From Fuscovulum sp. (lineage in GTDB: Bacteria > Pseudomonadota > Alphaproteobacteria > Rhodobacterales > Rhodobacteraceae), in contig CP136571.1 of NCBI GenBank assembly GCA_035192965.1, positions 2,994,501 to 3,058,500 of the forward strand: a stretch of DNA of 64,000 bases. Reading direction: 5' to 3'. Below the pieces are notes generated by a model. That model had not been told where the DNA came from and did not search any database. It saw nothing but the letters and a program-made list of their open reading frames with translations. Within the stretch, counting starts at the first letter, position 1; every line of letters begins with the position of its first letter. Made by a program: the position numbers and the translations under genes. Shown here in pieces: positions 34,589 through 43,379 of the stretch.

Positions 34589-35971
34589 TCAGCCAAAGAC
34601 GCGGGTCAGCGCGCCGTCGATGGCATGGGTGATGTGGTCGATATCATCCTTCGTCGCGATCAGCGCCGGGCTCAGACACAGCGTGTTGTTCAGCCCCGGC
34701 AGCGACCGGTTGGTCGCCCCGATGATCACGCCCTGCGCCATGCAATCGGCCACCACCGCCTGCACCTTCTTTTCATCCGCCGCTTCCTTGGTGGCCCGGT
34801 CCGCCACCAGTTCCGCACCAAGGAACAGCCCCTTGCCGCGCACATCGCCGATGATCTTGTGCTTCTCCATCAACCCTTGCAGGTTCGACAGGCAATAGTC
34901 GCCCATCTTGGCGGTGTTCTCCAGCAACCCTTCCGCCTCGATGATCCGCATATTCTCCAGCGCCGCCGCCGGCCCCGCCGTGCAGCCGCCAAAGGTGGAA
35001 ATGTCGCGGAAATAGCTCATCGTGTCAGTCGGGTCGTCCTTGAACATCTCGAACACCCGCTCAGTCGTCACGGTGCAGGAGATGGCGGCATAGCCCGAGG
35101 CCACGCCCTTGGCCATGGTCACGAAATCGGGCTGGATGCCGTAATGCTGATAACCAAACCAGGTGCCGGTCCGGCCCACGCCGCAGACCACCTCGTCAAT
35201 CGCCAGCAGGATATCGTATTTCTTGCAGATCGCCTGCACCTTCTCCCAATACCCCTGCGGCGGCACGATCACGCCGCCACCCGCAGTGACGGGTTCCAAG
35301 ATCAGGCAGCCCACGGTATCCGGGCCTTCGCGCAGGATCACCTCTTCGATGGCCTCCGCCGCGCGCTCGCCGTAATTCTCCACATCCCACTGCTTGCGGT
35401 ATTCAAGGCAATGCGGCACCCGCACGAACCCATCCGGATAGGGGCCGTATTGCATCGCGCGCTGGTCCTGCCCGCTGGTCGCAAGGGCGGCAATCGTGGT
35501 GCCGTGATAATCGCGGTCACGGTAAAGGATCTTCCACTTCTTCCCGCCGTGATGCTTGTGCGCGATCTGGCGCACCATCTTGTAGACCTTCTCGTTCGCT
35601 TCCGAACCCGAGTTGGAATAGTAGACCCGCGTCATCCCCGGCATCTTTTCGATCAACCGCTGGGCAAAGATCGCGCCCGGCACCGACCCGGCGGCGCCTG
35701 CAAAATAGTTCATCTTGATCAGCTGGTCGCGCACCGCATTGGCGATGCTTTCGCGGCCATAGCCGACGTTGACGGTCCAGACCCCGCCCGAGACGGCATC
35801 AAGATGCTCTTTCCCCTTGGCATCCCAGACCTTCATCCCCTTACCTTCGACGATCACGCGCGGATCGACGCCGGTGTCATATTGCTTGTGCTGGCTCAGG
35901 TGATGCCAGACATGGGCGCGGTCGGCCTCGACCACTTCGCTGATGTCGTTGAAACGATCCAACCCTTCCAT
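34589..35971 (-). CDS. tpa: Taurine--pyruvate aminotransferase
   Basis: 460 residues of class III PLP aminotransferases. It moves the amino group of taurine to pyruvate, giving sulfoacetaldehyde and alanine. Visible motifs are VWHHLSQHKQYDTG near the N-terminus (typical of Tpa), YYSNSGSEANEKVYKM, YRDRDYHGTT, LAIDEVVCGVGRTGTWFG and the PLP lysine in TMAKGVASGYAAIS. GGAAAGGA precedes the ATG. It is transcribed alone, ends in a strong terminator, and has paired TauR-like repeats about 85-115 bases upstream. No taurine ABC or TRAP transporter genes are in the window. Confidence 0.95.
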   Translation of the reverse strand: MEGLDRFNDISEVVEADRAHVWHHLSQHKQYDTGVDPRVIVEGKGMKVWDAKGKEHLDAVSGGVWTVNVGYGRESIANAVRDQLIKMNYFAGAAGSVPGAIFAQRLIEKMPGMTRVYYSNSGSEANEKVYKMVRQIAHKHHGGKKWKILYRDRDYHGTTIAALATSGQDQRAMQYGPYPDGFVRVPHCLEYRKQWDVENYGERAAEAIEEVILREGPDTVGCLILEPVTAGGGVIVPPQGYWEKVQAICKKYDILLAIDEVVCGVGRTGTWFGYQHYGIQPDFVTMAKGVASGYAAISCTVTTERVFEMFKDDPTDTMSYFRDISTFGGCTAGPAAALENMRIIEAEGLLENTAKMGDYCLSNLQGLMEKHKIIGDVRGKGLFLGAELVADRATKEAADEKKVQAVVADCMAQGVIIGATNRSLPGLNNTLCLSPALIATKDDIDHITHAIDGALTRVFG

Positions 35972-36053
35972 GGGCGCGTCCTTTCCAGAAATGCCGGTTG
36001 CCCCGCAAATCGCAGGGCTGATGATGCATCATCCTCCACCCCCGCCCGCGTCG

Positions 36054-36086
36054 ATAGGGCCAGAGCCATGATGCCGATAAGGCCAG
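36054..36086 (-). promoter_or_regulatory. Paired TauR-like direct repeats upstream of tpa
   Basis: On the tpa coding strand, CTGGCCTTAT (36086-36077) and CTGGCCCTAT (36063-36054) are direct repeats exactly 23 bases apart, the same spacing as before xsc. They end about 83 bases upstream of the tpa ATG. Activator binding by TauR is inferred. Confidence 0.7.
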
Positions 36087-36152
36087 ACAAACCGTCGCAA
36101 CCGGCCGCAGGCACAGGTTACCGCCGCCGAGTGCGGTTGAACGCAGGGAACA

Positions 36153-36261
36153 GTTGCAATTCAGGGCAGAGCCCCTATGAACAAACGGGCCTGCCCCCAA
36201 TTGCGGGGTTCGGTAAAACCCTGGTGACCGGGCCCCTCTGACGAGAGTTTTGCGACGCTCT
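36153..36261 (+). promoter_or_regulatory. Structured 5' leader before the TerC-family gene
   Basis: Three stems can form in the plus-strand leader. The first, at 36153-36201, is long: GCAATT/AATTGC, then GGGCAG/CTGCCC, then GCCC/GGGC, with a 2x2 internal loop and one bulged A. The second pairs GGGTT/AACCC (36203-36218). The third pairs ACGAGAG/CTCTCGT (36238-36261). A GACC tetranucleotide repeat follows near 36301-36317. TerC genes elsewhere carry the manganese yybP-ykoY riboswitch; I do not see its consensus here, so this may be a different control element. Confidence 0.4.
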
Positions 36262-36387
36262 CGTGATGTCGGCACCGCGGAAAGCAATAGTCGCACGGAC
36301 CTGACCGACCGACCGACCTCCACGACGCCTCATGCGCCGCGCGTCCGCCTGTCTGCCATCGGCCCGCCTCAGGCAAGGCATCGCCCC

Positions 36388-37461
36388 ATGACCACCACCA
36401 CCGCACCAAAACCCACGCTTCAGTATTTCACCTGGGCATTCATCGTCACGGCCCTCGGCCTCGCCCTTGGCGCTTGGCTGGGCTGGCAAAGCACCGGCAC
36501 CCTCTCTGGCATGATGTCGATCTTCTTCATCTGCTGCGTCCTCGCCGTGCTGGAGATTTCGCTGTCCTTCGACAACGCCATCGTGAATGCCAACAAACTC
36601 AAGGACATGCGCCCGGAATGGCAGCGCGCCTTTCTGACCTGGGGCATCCTGATCGCCGTGTTCGGCATGCGGATCGTGTTCCCGCTGCTGATCGTTGTCA
36701 TCGCGGCCAATATCGGCCCCTGGCAGGCTGTCGTGCTGGCCTCGACCCAGCCCGAGGAATACAGCCGCATCATGTATGAGGCCCACCTGCCCATCGCAGC
36801 CTTTGGCGGGGCCTTCCTGATGATGGTTGGCCTGACCTATTTCTTCGATGCCGAAAAAGACGTCCACTGGGTGCATTGGCTGGAAGAGAAAGTGGCCTCC
36901 TCCGCCACCATCCGTGGCATCGAAGTGGGTCTCGTGCTGATCCTCATTCTGATCTTCTCGAAATTCCTCGAAGGGGCGGAAAGCACCGCGTTCGTGTCTT
37001 CGGCGATCTATGGCCTTGTCACCTTTCTTGCCGTCGAAACGCTGGGGGGTCTGCTGGATAAAAGCCAGGAAACCATGTCCGCTGCCGCCAAGGGCGGTTT
37101 GGGCGCCTTCCTCTATCTCGAAGTGCTGGACGCGTCCTTCAGCTTTGACGGCGTGATCGGCGCTTTTGCCTTGTCGAACAACCTCTTCGTCATCGCCATC
37201 GGCCTTGGCATCGGGGCGATGTATGTGCGCTCCATGACCATTATGCTGGTCGAAAAGGGCACGCTGGCGCAGTACCGCTTCCTGGAACACGGGGCGTTCT
37301 ATGCCATCCTGATCCTGTCGGTGATCATGTTCACGCAGACGCTGGTGCATATCCCCGAGGTGATCACGGGGCTGGGCGGTGCGGCGTTGATCGGGCTGTC
37401 GCTGTGGTCCTCCATCCGTTGGAACCGCCGCAATCCCGATGCGCTGACCGATCCGCGCTGA
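36388..37461 (+). CDS. TerC/DUF475-family integral membrane protein
   Basis: 357 residues with about nine membrane helices. The two TerC hallmark segments with membrane aspartates are LEISLSFDNAIVNA (about 55-68) and LDASFSFDGVIGAFALSNN (about 248-266). TerC proteins are linked to tellurite resistance and, in better studied cases, to manganese export and metal loading of secreted enzymes. The ATG at 36388 follows AGGCAAGG. It is divergent from tpa and preceded by the structured leader at 36153-36261. Confidence 0.85.
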   Translation: MTTTTAPKPTLQYFTWAFIVTALGLALGAWLGWQSTGTLSGMMSIFFICCVLAVLEISLSFDNAIVNANKLKDMRPEWQRAFLTWGILIAVFGMRIVFPLLIVVIAANIGPWQAVVLASTQPEEYSRIMYEAHLPIAAFGGAFLMMVGLTYFFDAEKDVHWVHWLEEKVASSATIRGIEVGLVLILILIFSKFLEGAESTAFVSSAIYGLVTFLAVETLGGLLDKSQETMSAAAKGGLGAFLYLEVLDASFSFDGVIGAFALSNNLFVIAIGLGIGAMYVRSMTIMLVEKGTLAQYRFLEHGAFYAILILSVIMFTQTLVHIPEVITGLGGAALIGLSLWSSIRWNRRNPDALTDPR

Positions 37462-37470
37462 ACCGGCTTT

Positions 37471-37497
37471 GGGCCGCCCGTCACAGTGGGGCGGCCC
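37471..37497 (+). terminator. Terminator hairpin after the TerC-family gene
   Basis: GGGCCGCCC and GGGCGGCCC form a perfect nine-base stem with a nine-base loop, starting nine bases after the stop codon. The following sequence (ATCCCTTC) is only weakly U-rich. Confidence 0.6.
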
Positions 37498-37605
37498 ATC
37501 CCTTCAAACCGATTTGAACGATCCGACCGCCCCAAGACTTGACCGCGCAGGATGCAAGGGATAGCCCTTCCAAAGCGTTTCGAAGGCAAATCCGGGGGGA
37601 AAGCC

Positions 37606-38391
37606 ATGGCAATCCGCGTCACTGTCTGGGGCGAAAACGTCCACGAACAGACCAACCGCATCGTGGCAGACCTCTATCCCGGCGGGATGCATGCCACCAT
37701 CGCCGCCGCGCTGAACCGCGATCCCGGCATCACCGCCACCACCGCCACATTGCAAGAGCCCGACCATGGCCTGACGCCCGCGCGGCTGGCACAGACCGAT
37801 GTGCTAGTCTGGTGGGGCCACGCCGCCCATGGCGATGTCACCGATGCCGTGGTTGACCGCGTCTGCGATGCCGTCTGGTCCGGCATGGGCGTGATCTTCC
37901 TGCATTCGGCCCATTTCTCCAAACCGTTCAAACGCCTGATGGGCAGCCCCTGCAACCTCACTTGGCGCGAGGCGGGCGAACGTGAACGGCTTTGGCTCAC
38001 CTCCCGCAACCATCCCATCGCCGCCGGCCTGCCCGACAGTTTCGAACTGGAACACGAAGAGATGTACGGCGAACCCTTCGGCGTGCCCGAACCGCTGGAA
38101 ACCGTGTTCGTCTCGTGGTTCCAGGGGGGTGAGGTGTTCCGCTCGGGGCTGACCTACAAACGCGGTGCGGGCAACGTTTTCTACTTCCGCCCCGGCCATG
38201 AAACCTATCCCACCTATCACGATGCGAATGTCCAGCGTGTGATCCAGAATGCGGTGAAATGGGCCCACAACCCCGCCGCTCGCATCGCAGATCCCAACGC
38301 CGCGCCGAATGTCCCGGTCGATGTCGCGCCCGAACCCATCACCGAACGCGGCCCGCGCCTGCATCAGGCCGGCGAAGAGGGGTTGCGCTGA
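37606..38391 (+). CDS. ThuA-domain protein (class I glutamine amidotransferase-like fold)
   Basis: 261 residues of the ThuA family (trehalose utilisation in rhizobia). Characteristic stretches are [39 protein letters not shown] and [15 protein letters not shown]. The next gene is a Gfo/Idh/MocA dehydrogenase whose ATG overlaps this stop (TGATG), the same pairing as thuA-thuB, which work on keto-disaccharides or sugar alcohols. The substrate is unknown here, and no transporter is adjacent. A GGGGGGAAAG ribosome site supports the start at 37606. Confidence 0.85.
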   Translation: MAIRVTVWGENVHEQTNRIVADLYPGGMHATIAAALNRDPGITATTATLQEPDHGLTPARLAQTDVLVWWGHAAHGDVTDAVVDRVCDAVWSGMGVIFLHSAHFSKPFKRLMGSPCNLTWREAGERERLWLTSRNHPIAAGLPDSFELEHEEMYGEPFGVPEPLETVFVSWFQGGEVFRSGLTYKRGAGNVFYFRPGHETYPTYHDANVQRVIQNAVKWAHNPAARIADPNAAPNVPVDVAPEPITERGPRLHQAGEEGLR

Positions 38392-39449
38392 TGGCCCGCC
38401 CGATCCGCCTTCTCATCCTCGGCACCGGGGGAATGGCCGCCAACCACGTGGAACATTTCGGAAAGATCCCGGGGGTAGAGCTTGTCGCCGGCGTCGATAC
38501 CCGCCCCGACCCGCTCGCCGCCTTCTGCGACCGCTTCGCCATCCCGAACCGCTTTACCAGCCTTGATGCCGCGCTGGCTTGGGGGCAGTTCGATGCCGTG
38601 ACCAACGTCACCCCCGATGCCGCGCATCACGCCACCACCCTGCCCCTGCTTGCCGCCGGAAAACATGTGCTGTGTGAAAAGCCGCTGGCCACCAACGCCG
38701 CCCATGCGGCCGAGATGGCCGATGCCGCCGCCCGCGCGGGCGTGACCGCCATGGTCAACCTCAGCTATCGCAACGTCCCCGCCCTGCAAAAGGCCGCCGA
38801 ACTGGTGGCCGCCGGGGCCATTGGCACCATCCGGCATTTTGAGGCGTCCTATCTCCAAAGCTGGCTGACGCAATCCGCCTGGGGGCCATGGCAGGAACAG
38901 CCGCAATGGCTCTGGCGGCTGTCCACGGCGCATGGGTCCAAGGGCGTGCTGGGCGATGTGGGCATCCACATCCTCGACTTCGCCACCTTTGTCGCCGGGC
39001 TGGATGTGGCGGAAATCTCCTGCCGGCTGGTCACCTTCGACAAGGCCCCCGATGGCCGGGTCGGCGAATATGTGCTGGATGCCAATGACAGCGCCACGAT
39101 GCAGCTGCGCCTGGCCAACGGCGCGCTTGGCACCATCGCCGCCACCCGCTTTGCCACCGGCCACCTGAACGACCTGCGCCTGCGGCTCTATGGCGATGCG
39201 GGCGGGATCGAGGTCAGCTTCGAACGCGGCATCAGCCGACTGTCCGCCTGCCTTCCCCCAGATCTGGAAACGGCAGAATGGACGGAAATCCCCTGCCCGC
39301 CCGTTCCCACGGTCTATGACCGGTTCATCGCGGCGATCCGGGGCGAAGGCTCTGCGATCCCCGATTTCGCCCGCGCCGCGCGCCTTCAAACCCTGCTCGA
39401 CAGGGCCGAAGACTCCGCCGCCCAACAGGCTCTTGCGCTGCCCGTCTGA
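38391..39449 (+). CDS. Gfo/Idh/MocA-family dehydrogenase paired with the ThuA protein (ThuB-like)
   Basis: 352 residues. The Rossmann glycine loop is LILGTGGMAANH (8-19), the EKP signature is in VLCEKPLATN (about 95-104), and LGDVGIHILDFATFVAG lies in the second domain. In rhizobia ThuB oxidises disaccharides at C3 and ThuA acts with it. Translational coupling with the preceding gene supports a joint role. It is only distantly similar to the two dehydrogenases of the inositol cluster. Confidence 0.86.
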   Translation: MARPIRLLILGTGGMAANHVEHFGKIPGVELVAGVDTRPDPLAAFCDRFAIPNRFTSLDAALAWGQFDAVTNVTPDAAHHATTLPLLAAGKHVLCEKPLATNAAHAAEMADAAARAGVTAMVNLSYRNVPALQKAAELVAAGAIGTIRHFEASYLQSWLTQSAWGPWQEQPQWLWRLSTAHGSKGVLGDVGIHILDFATFVAGLDVAEISCRLVTFDKAPDGRVGEYVLDANDSATMQLRLANGALGTIAATRFATGHLNDLRLRLYGDAGGIEVSFERGISRLSACLPPDLETAEWTEIPCPPVPTVYDRFIAAIRGEGSAIPDFARAARLQTLLDRAEDSAAQQALALPV

Positions 39450-39499
39450 CAGCACCCTGCGACAAGGCGTTGAATTCAGGCGATTTGGTGGATGCCACC

Positions 39500-39523
39500 T
39501 TCCGTGACCGCGTGGTCACGGAA
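39500..39523. terminator. Ten-base-pair hairpin between the ThuB-like gene and tRNA-Cys
   Basis: TTCCGTGACC and GGTCACGGAA pair perfectly around GCGT, between convergent transcripts (51 bases after the ThuB-like stop and 92 bases beyond the tRNA 3' end). A short A run follows on the plus strand; a U run is lacking, so termination is probable but not certain. Confidence 0.5.
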
Positions 39524-39614
39524 AAACGGCATACACATCCCGCGCAAAGCGCCCATGTTCGCAACACACCGCGTCAGCGGTGAAAGTCGGCTCTACAAGG
39601 AACAGAAAGTGCTC

Positions 39615-39688
39615 TGGAGGCGGGTACCGGAATCGAACCGGTCTTCACGGATTTGCAATCCGCTGCGTAACCTCTCCGCCAACCCGCC
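39615..39688 (-). tRNA. tRNA-Cys (anticodon GCA)
   Basis: 74 nucleotides including an encoded CCA. The acceptor pairs GGCGGGT with ACCCGCC, the discriminator base is U, the anticodon loop is TTGCAAA on GGA/TCC-type stem bases, and the T arm contains GGTTCGATTCC. The cloverleaf is complete. Confidence 0.96.
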
Positions 39689-39849
39689 GAGAGCACGGTT
39701 GACCTATACGACCCGAACCCGGCGCGCAAGACCGCGCGACGGGAAAATCCGCGCAGGCCCTGCCCTGCGGCTGGCAGTCTTGTGATTGGCCCGGGCTTTC
39801 CCTTGCCACCGCCCCGCTATCTTTGGTGTCCCAGCACAGGATCAAAGCC

Positions 39850-40386
39850 ATGCTCAAGGCCGCCCTTACCCTGCTCTCCCTCTCGCTCGCATCGGCCGCC
39901 AGCGCCGATCCGGCCGCGCTGGTTGAACGTATAGGCGCGGATGTCCTGTTCCTGCGCCACGCGCTTGCCCCCGGCACCGGCGATCCTGCCAATTTTCGCC
40001 TTGGCGATTGCAGCACCCAGCGCAACCTCAGCGACGAGGGCCGTGCACAGGCGCGCAGCCTTGGCGATGCGATCCGCGCCGCGAACCTGCCAGTCGCACA
40101 GGTGCTCACCTCCCAATGGTGCCGCGCCCGCGAAACGGCCGATCTGCTGGCGCTTGTCCCCCCGGTCGAAGAACCCGGTCTGAACTCCTTCTTCGGCAAT
40201 CCCGATGCCCGCACCCCAACGTTGGATCGGCTACATCAGGCCCTCGCAGCCCTGCCAGAGGGCATCACCGTGATGGTAACCCATCAGGTCGTCATCACGG
40301 CAATCACCGGGCAAACCGTGCCATCAGGCGGCGCGGTGCTCTATGACGTCGATACCGGGCAGGCGCAGCCTCTCGCCCTTCCCTAA
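39850..40386 (+). CDS. Exported histidine-phosphatase-family protein
   Basis: 178 residues with a signal peptide ending near SLASAASA/D (about 19). The branch-1 histidine phosphatase core follows: LFLRHALAPG with the catalytic histidine (RHA instead of the usual RHG), VLTSQWCRARETADLL with conserved arginines, and MVTHQVVITAITG with the second histidine. Such periplasmic members are uncharacterised; phosphatase activity is plausible from the conserved residues. AGGATC precedes the ATG; an upstream GTG in frame would spoil the signal peptide. It ends 12 bases before the convergent tdh stop. Confidence 0.82.
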   Translation: MLKAALTLLSLSLASAASADPAALVERIGADVLFLRHALAPGTGDPANFRLGDCSTQRNLSDEGRAQARSLGDAIRAANLPVAQVLTSQWCRARETADLLALVPPVEEPGLNSFFGNPDARTPTLDRLHQALAALPEGITVMVTHQVVITAITGQTVPSGGAVLYDVDTGQAQPLALP

Positions 40387-40399
40387 AGGCGCCGCGCCT
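40387..40399. terminator. Small palindrome filling the gap between convergent stops
   Basis: AGGCGC-C-GCGCCT occupies exactly the space between the stop of the phosphatase gene and the stop of tdh. It can form a hairpin in both messages. No U tract is present. Confidence 0.35.
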
Positions 40400-41436
40400 C
40401 AGCCCCAGTCCAGCACCACCTTGCCCGACTGCCCCGATTTCATCGCCGTGAACCCCGCCTCGAACTCATCCACGGCGAAGCGGTGGGTGATCACCTTGCG
40501 CACGTCCAGCCCGTTTTCCAGCATGGCAATCATCTTGTACCAGGTCTCGAAAATCTCGCGCCCGTAGACGCCCTTGATCGTGATGGCCTTAAAGACGATC
40601 CGGCTCCAGTCCACCGGGCTTTTCCCCGGCGGGATCCCCAACATGGCAATCCGCCCGCCCATGACCATCGCCTCGACCATCTGGTCCAATGCGGCCTGAT
40701 TGCCGCTCATCTCCATGCCGACGTCAAAGCCCTCGGTCATCTTCAACCGCGCCTTCACATCCGACAGGTTCTCGCGTGTCACATCCACCGGGGTCACATC
40801 AGCCACCGCAGCGGCCAGTTCCAATCGCGCGGGGTTCACATCGGTGATCACCACATGCCGCGCGCCCACATGGCGGGCCACCGCGGCGGCCATGATGCCG
40901 ATGGGGCCTGCCCCTGTGATCAGCACATCCTCACCCACCAGATCGAAACTCAGCGCCGTATGCACGGCATTGCCCAAGGGGTCGAGGATCGCGCCGATCT
41001 CATCATCAATCGCATCCGGCAGCGGCACCACATTGAATGCAGGCAGGCGCAGGTATTGCGCAAAGGCCCCCTGCTCGTTGACGCCAATCCCCCGCGTGGC
41101 CGGGTCCAGATGGAACTTGCCCGCCCGCGATTGCCGCGATTGCCGCCCGATCAGATGCCCCTCGCCCGAACAGCGCTGCCCGATATGCAGCCCTTCGACA
41201 TTGCGGCCCAGCTCCACGATCTCGCCCGCGAATTCATGGCCCGTGACCAACGGCACCGGCACCGTCCGCGCGGCCCAGTCATCCCAGTTCCAGATATGGA
41301 TATCCGTGCCGCAAATCCCGGTCTTGCGGATGCGGATCAGCACGTCATCGGGGCCAATCTCCGGCACCGGGCGGGTTTCCATCCACAGGCCCGGCTCGGG
41401 GCGGGCTTTCACAAGCGCCTTCATCTCGTTCGTCAT
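40399..41436 (-). CDS. tdh: L-threonine 3-dehydrogenase
   Basis: 345 residues, a zinc-dependent medium-chain dehydrogenase that oxidises threonine to 2-amino-3-ketobutyrate with NAD. Catalytic zinc and core motifs are present: [39 protein letters not shown] and the Rossmann [18 protein letters not shown]. The structural zinc lobe is altered: where the E. coli enzyme has CGHCxNC...C, this has [19 protein letters not shown], with no cysteines. I believe this variant is common in alphaproteobacteria. The gene follows kbl by six bases, with a ribosome site overlapping the kbl stop. Confidence 0.94.
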   Translation of the reverse strand: MTNEMKALVKARPEPGLWMETRPVPEIGPDDVLIRIRKTGICGTDIHIWNWDDWAARTVPVPLVTGHEFAGEIVELGRNVEGLHIGQRCSGEGHLIGRQSRQSRAGKFHLDPATRGIGVNEQGAFAQYLRLPAFNVVPLPDAIDDEIGAILDPLGNAVHTALSFDLVGEDVLITGAGPIGIMAAAVARHVGARHVVITDVNPARLELAAAVADVTPVDVTRENLSDVKARLKMTEGFDVGMEMSGNQAALDQMVEAMVMGGRIAMLGIPPGKSPVDWSRIVFKAITIKGVYGREIFETWYKMIAMLENGLDVRKVITHRFAVDEFEAGFTAMKSGQSGKVVLDWG

Positions 41437-41442
41437 GTCAGA

Positions 41443-42639
41443 TCACCCCCCAATCACACCAAGAGCGCGGCCCGCGGCGGTGAACGCCTCCAGCCCGAAA
41501 TCCAGATCCTCCCGCGTCAGCCGCGCATTCATCTGCGTGCGGATGCGCGCCTGCCCCTGCGGCACCACGGGGAAGAAGAACCCCGCCACATGCACGCCCC
41601 GCTGCCCCAGTTCCGCCGCCATGGCCTGCGCAAGCTTCGCCTCGCCCAGCATCACCGGGATGATCGGATGCTCCCCCGGCAGCAGCCGGAACCCTGCCGC
41701 CGCCAGCCCCGCGCGCCAGTAGCGGGCATTGTCGAACAACGTCGCCCGCAAATCATCCGCCGCCTCAACGATATCCAGCGCAGCCAGCCCCGCGCCCACC
41801 ACCGCCGGCGGCAGCGCATTGGAAAACAGGTAAGGCCGCGCGCGCTGACGCAGCAGGTCGATCACCGCCTGCGGCCCGGCGATATATCCGCCCAGCGCAC
41901 CGCCCAGCGCCTTGCCCAGCGTGCCGGTCAGGATATCGACCTCCACCCCGAAATGCGCAGGCGTGCCCCGCCCCCCCGGCCCCATGAAGCCCGTCGCATG
42001 GCAATCATCCACCATCACCAGCGCGCCATATTGCGCGGCAAGCGCCGTGATCTCGGGTAGCTTCGCCAGATAGCCATCCATCGAAAACACGCCATCCGTG
42101 GCAATCAGGATGAACCGCGCGCCATCCGCCCGCGCCGCCTGCAACTGCGCCTCCAGATCGGCCATGTCGGAATTGGCGTAGCGATAGCGCTTGGCCTTGC
42201 ACAGACGAATGCCGTCAATGATGCTGGCATGGTTCAGCGCATCGGAAATCACCGCATCCTCCGGCCCCAGCAGCGGCTCGAACAGCCCACCATTGGCATC
42301 GAAACAGGCCGCGAACAGGATGGAGTCCTCCTTGCCCAGATACTGCGCCAGCCGCTTTTCCAGCGCGCGGTGAATATCCTGCGTCCCGCAGATAAAGCGG
42401 ACACTGGCCATCCCATACCCATGGTCGCGCATCGCGTCCTCGGCCGCTGCCACCAGACGCGGATCATCGGCAAGGCCAAGGTAATTGTTGGCGCACAGGT
42501 TCAGCATCCCGCGCCCGCCCATCTGCACATGCGCGCCCTGCGCCCCGCCGATCAGTCGTTCCCGTTTGAACAGCCCGTCGCGTTCAATACCCGCCAACAC
42601 AGTACCAAGATGGTCGAGAAAGGCAGCTTTATCCGTCAT
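41443..42639 (-). CDS. kbl: Glycine C-acetyltransferase (2-amino-3-ketobutyrate CoA ligase)
   Basis: 398 residues of the alpha-oxoamine synthase family (PLP). It splits 2-amino-3-ketobutyrate with CoA into glycine and acetyl-CoA. Motifs are [68 protein letters not shown] and the PLP lysine in [15 protein letters not shown]. The ATG at 42639 has GGAGGAC upstream. It is the first gene of kbl-tdh and sits downstream of an XRE-cupin regulator in the same direction. Confidence 0.95.
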   Translation of the reverse strand: MTDKAAFLDHLGTVLAGIERDGLFKRERLIGGAQGAHVQMGGRGMLNLCANNYLGLADDPRLVAAAEDAMRDHGYGMASVRFICGTQDIHRALEKRLAQYLGKEDSILFAACFDANGGLFEPLLGPEDAVISDALNHASIIDGIRLCKAKRYRYANSDMADLEAQLQAARADGARFILIATDGVFSMDGYLAKLPEITALAAQYGALVMVDDCHATGFMGPGGRGTPAHFGVEVDILTGTLGKALGGALGGYIAGPQAVIDLLRQRARPYLFSNALPPAVVGAGLAALDIVEAADDLRATLFDNARYWRAGLAAAGFRLLPGEHPIIPVMLGEAKLAQAMAAELGQRGVHVAGFFFPVVPQGQARIRTQMNARLTREDLDFGLEAFTAAGRALGVIGG

Positions 42640-42782
42640 GGCGGAATGTCCTCCGTTTTGGTGGATAACTGGCACAGCTTTGGGCTTTCGTCAATATCGC
42701 GGAATATCGTCCGTCAAAACGGAATGCCGCTTCATCTTGGCCCAAATACCCACATCCGCCCGCACCGAAAGGGCGACGGTCG
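42640..42782 (-). promoter_or_regulatory. kbl-tdh promoter region with inverted and direct repeats
   Basis: TCCGTTTTG (42652-42660) and CAAAACGGA (42715-42723) form an inverted repeat, and AATATCG occurs twice in the stretch AATATCGCGGAATATCG (42693-42709). On the minus strand TTGACG (42718-42713) and TATTGA (42697-42692) could be -35 and -10. These are candidate operators for the neighbouring XRE-cupin regulator. A dispersed TTCATCTTGG/AAATACCC element lies at 42730-42750. Confidence 0.45.
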
Positions 42783-43337
42783 TCAGCTCCCCTGCACGAT
42801 CAGAATCGCCCGCGCCTTCCCCTTGGCGCGGATCGCATGCGGGCGGTCGGCGGCGTAGCGGGCCGTATCGCCGGGGCCAAGGTCTTCGACATCCTCGCCC
42901 GAGGTCACGGTCATGTCCCCTTCGATCACCGTCAGATGTTCCCGGCAGCCCGCACTGTGCGGGTCTGATACCAGCGCCGCCCCCGCCTCAAAGGCCAGAT
43001 CATAAACCTCATGCTCCCCCACCGTCTCGGCTGGGGAAAGGATGCGGATGCGCACGCCGGAACTGCGCGCGATCACCGGGGCGGCACTTGCCCGCGTCAC
43101 CTCGATCCCCGGCGCGGGCTTGCCTTCCAGCAGCCCGGCGAAATCCACCTGCAAGGCCTGCGTCAGGTTCCACAGCGTGGCGACGGTCGGGCTCGATTCC
43201 CCCCGCTCGATCTGGCTGACCATCGACCTGGACACGCCCGACAGCTTCGCCACCGCATCCAGCGACAGGCCACGCGCCTTGCGCGCCTCGCGCAAGCTGG
43301 CAGCCAACCGGTCATGGATGTCGGATCGGATGTTCAT
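42783..43337 (-). CDS. XRE-family regulator with C-terminal cupin domain
   Basis: 184 residues. The N-terminal helix-turn-helix is LREARKARGLSLDAVAKLSGVSRSMVSQIERGESSPT (about 14-50, written here in family form across the two helices), and a small cupin barrel follows from about 95 (REHLTVIEGDMTVTSGEDVEDLGPGDTARY in two strands). Such proteins sense small ligands and control amino-acid or amine catabolism. Its position just before kbl-tdh suggests control of threonine breakdown. The ATG at 43337 gives the usual short N-terminus; the longer frame begins with TTG and is unlikely. Confidence 0.84.
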   Translation of the reverse strand: MNIRSDIHDRLAASLREARKARGLSLDAVAKLSGVSRSMVSQIERGESSPTVATLWNLTQALQVDFAGLLEGKPAPGIEVTRASAAPVIARSSGVRIRILSPAETVGEHEVYDLAFEAGAALVSDPHSAGCREHLTVIEGDMTVTSGEDVEDLGPGDTARYAADRPHAIRAKGKARAILIVQGS

Positions 43338-43379
43338 GCGCGCGATGGTGGCCCGCGCGGCTGCGAAGGTCAACGCGCC

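Noticed and set aside
36153..36261. yybP-ykoY manganese riboswitch before the TerC-family gene
   Set aside because: I could not find the conserved purine-rich loop sequences of that class; only generic stems are visible, so it is listed as an unassigned leader.
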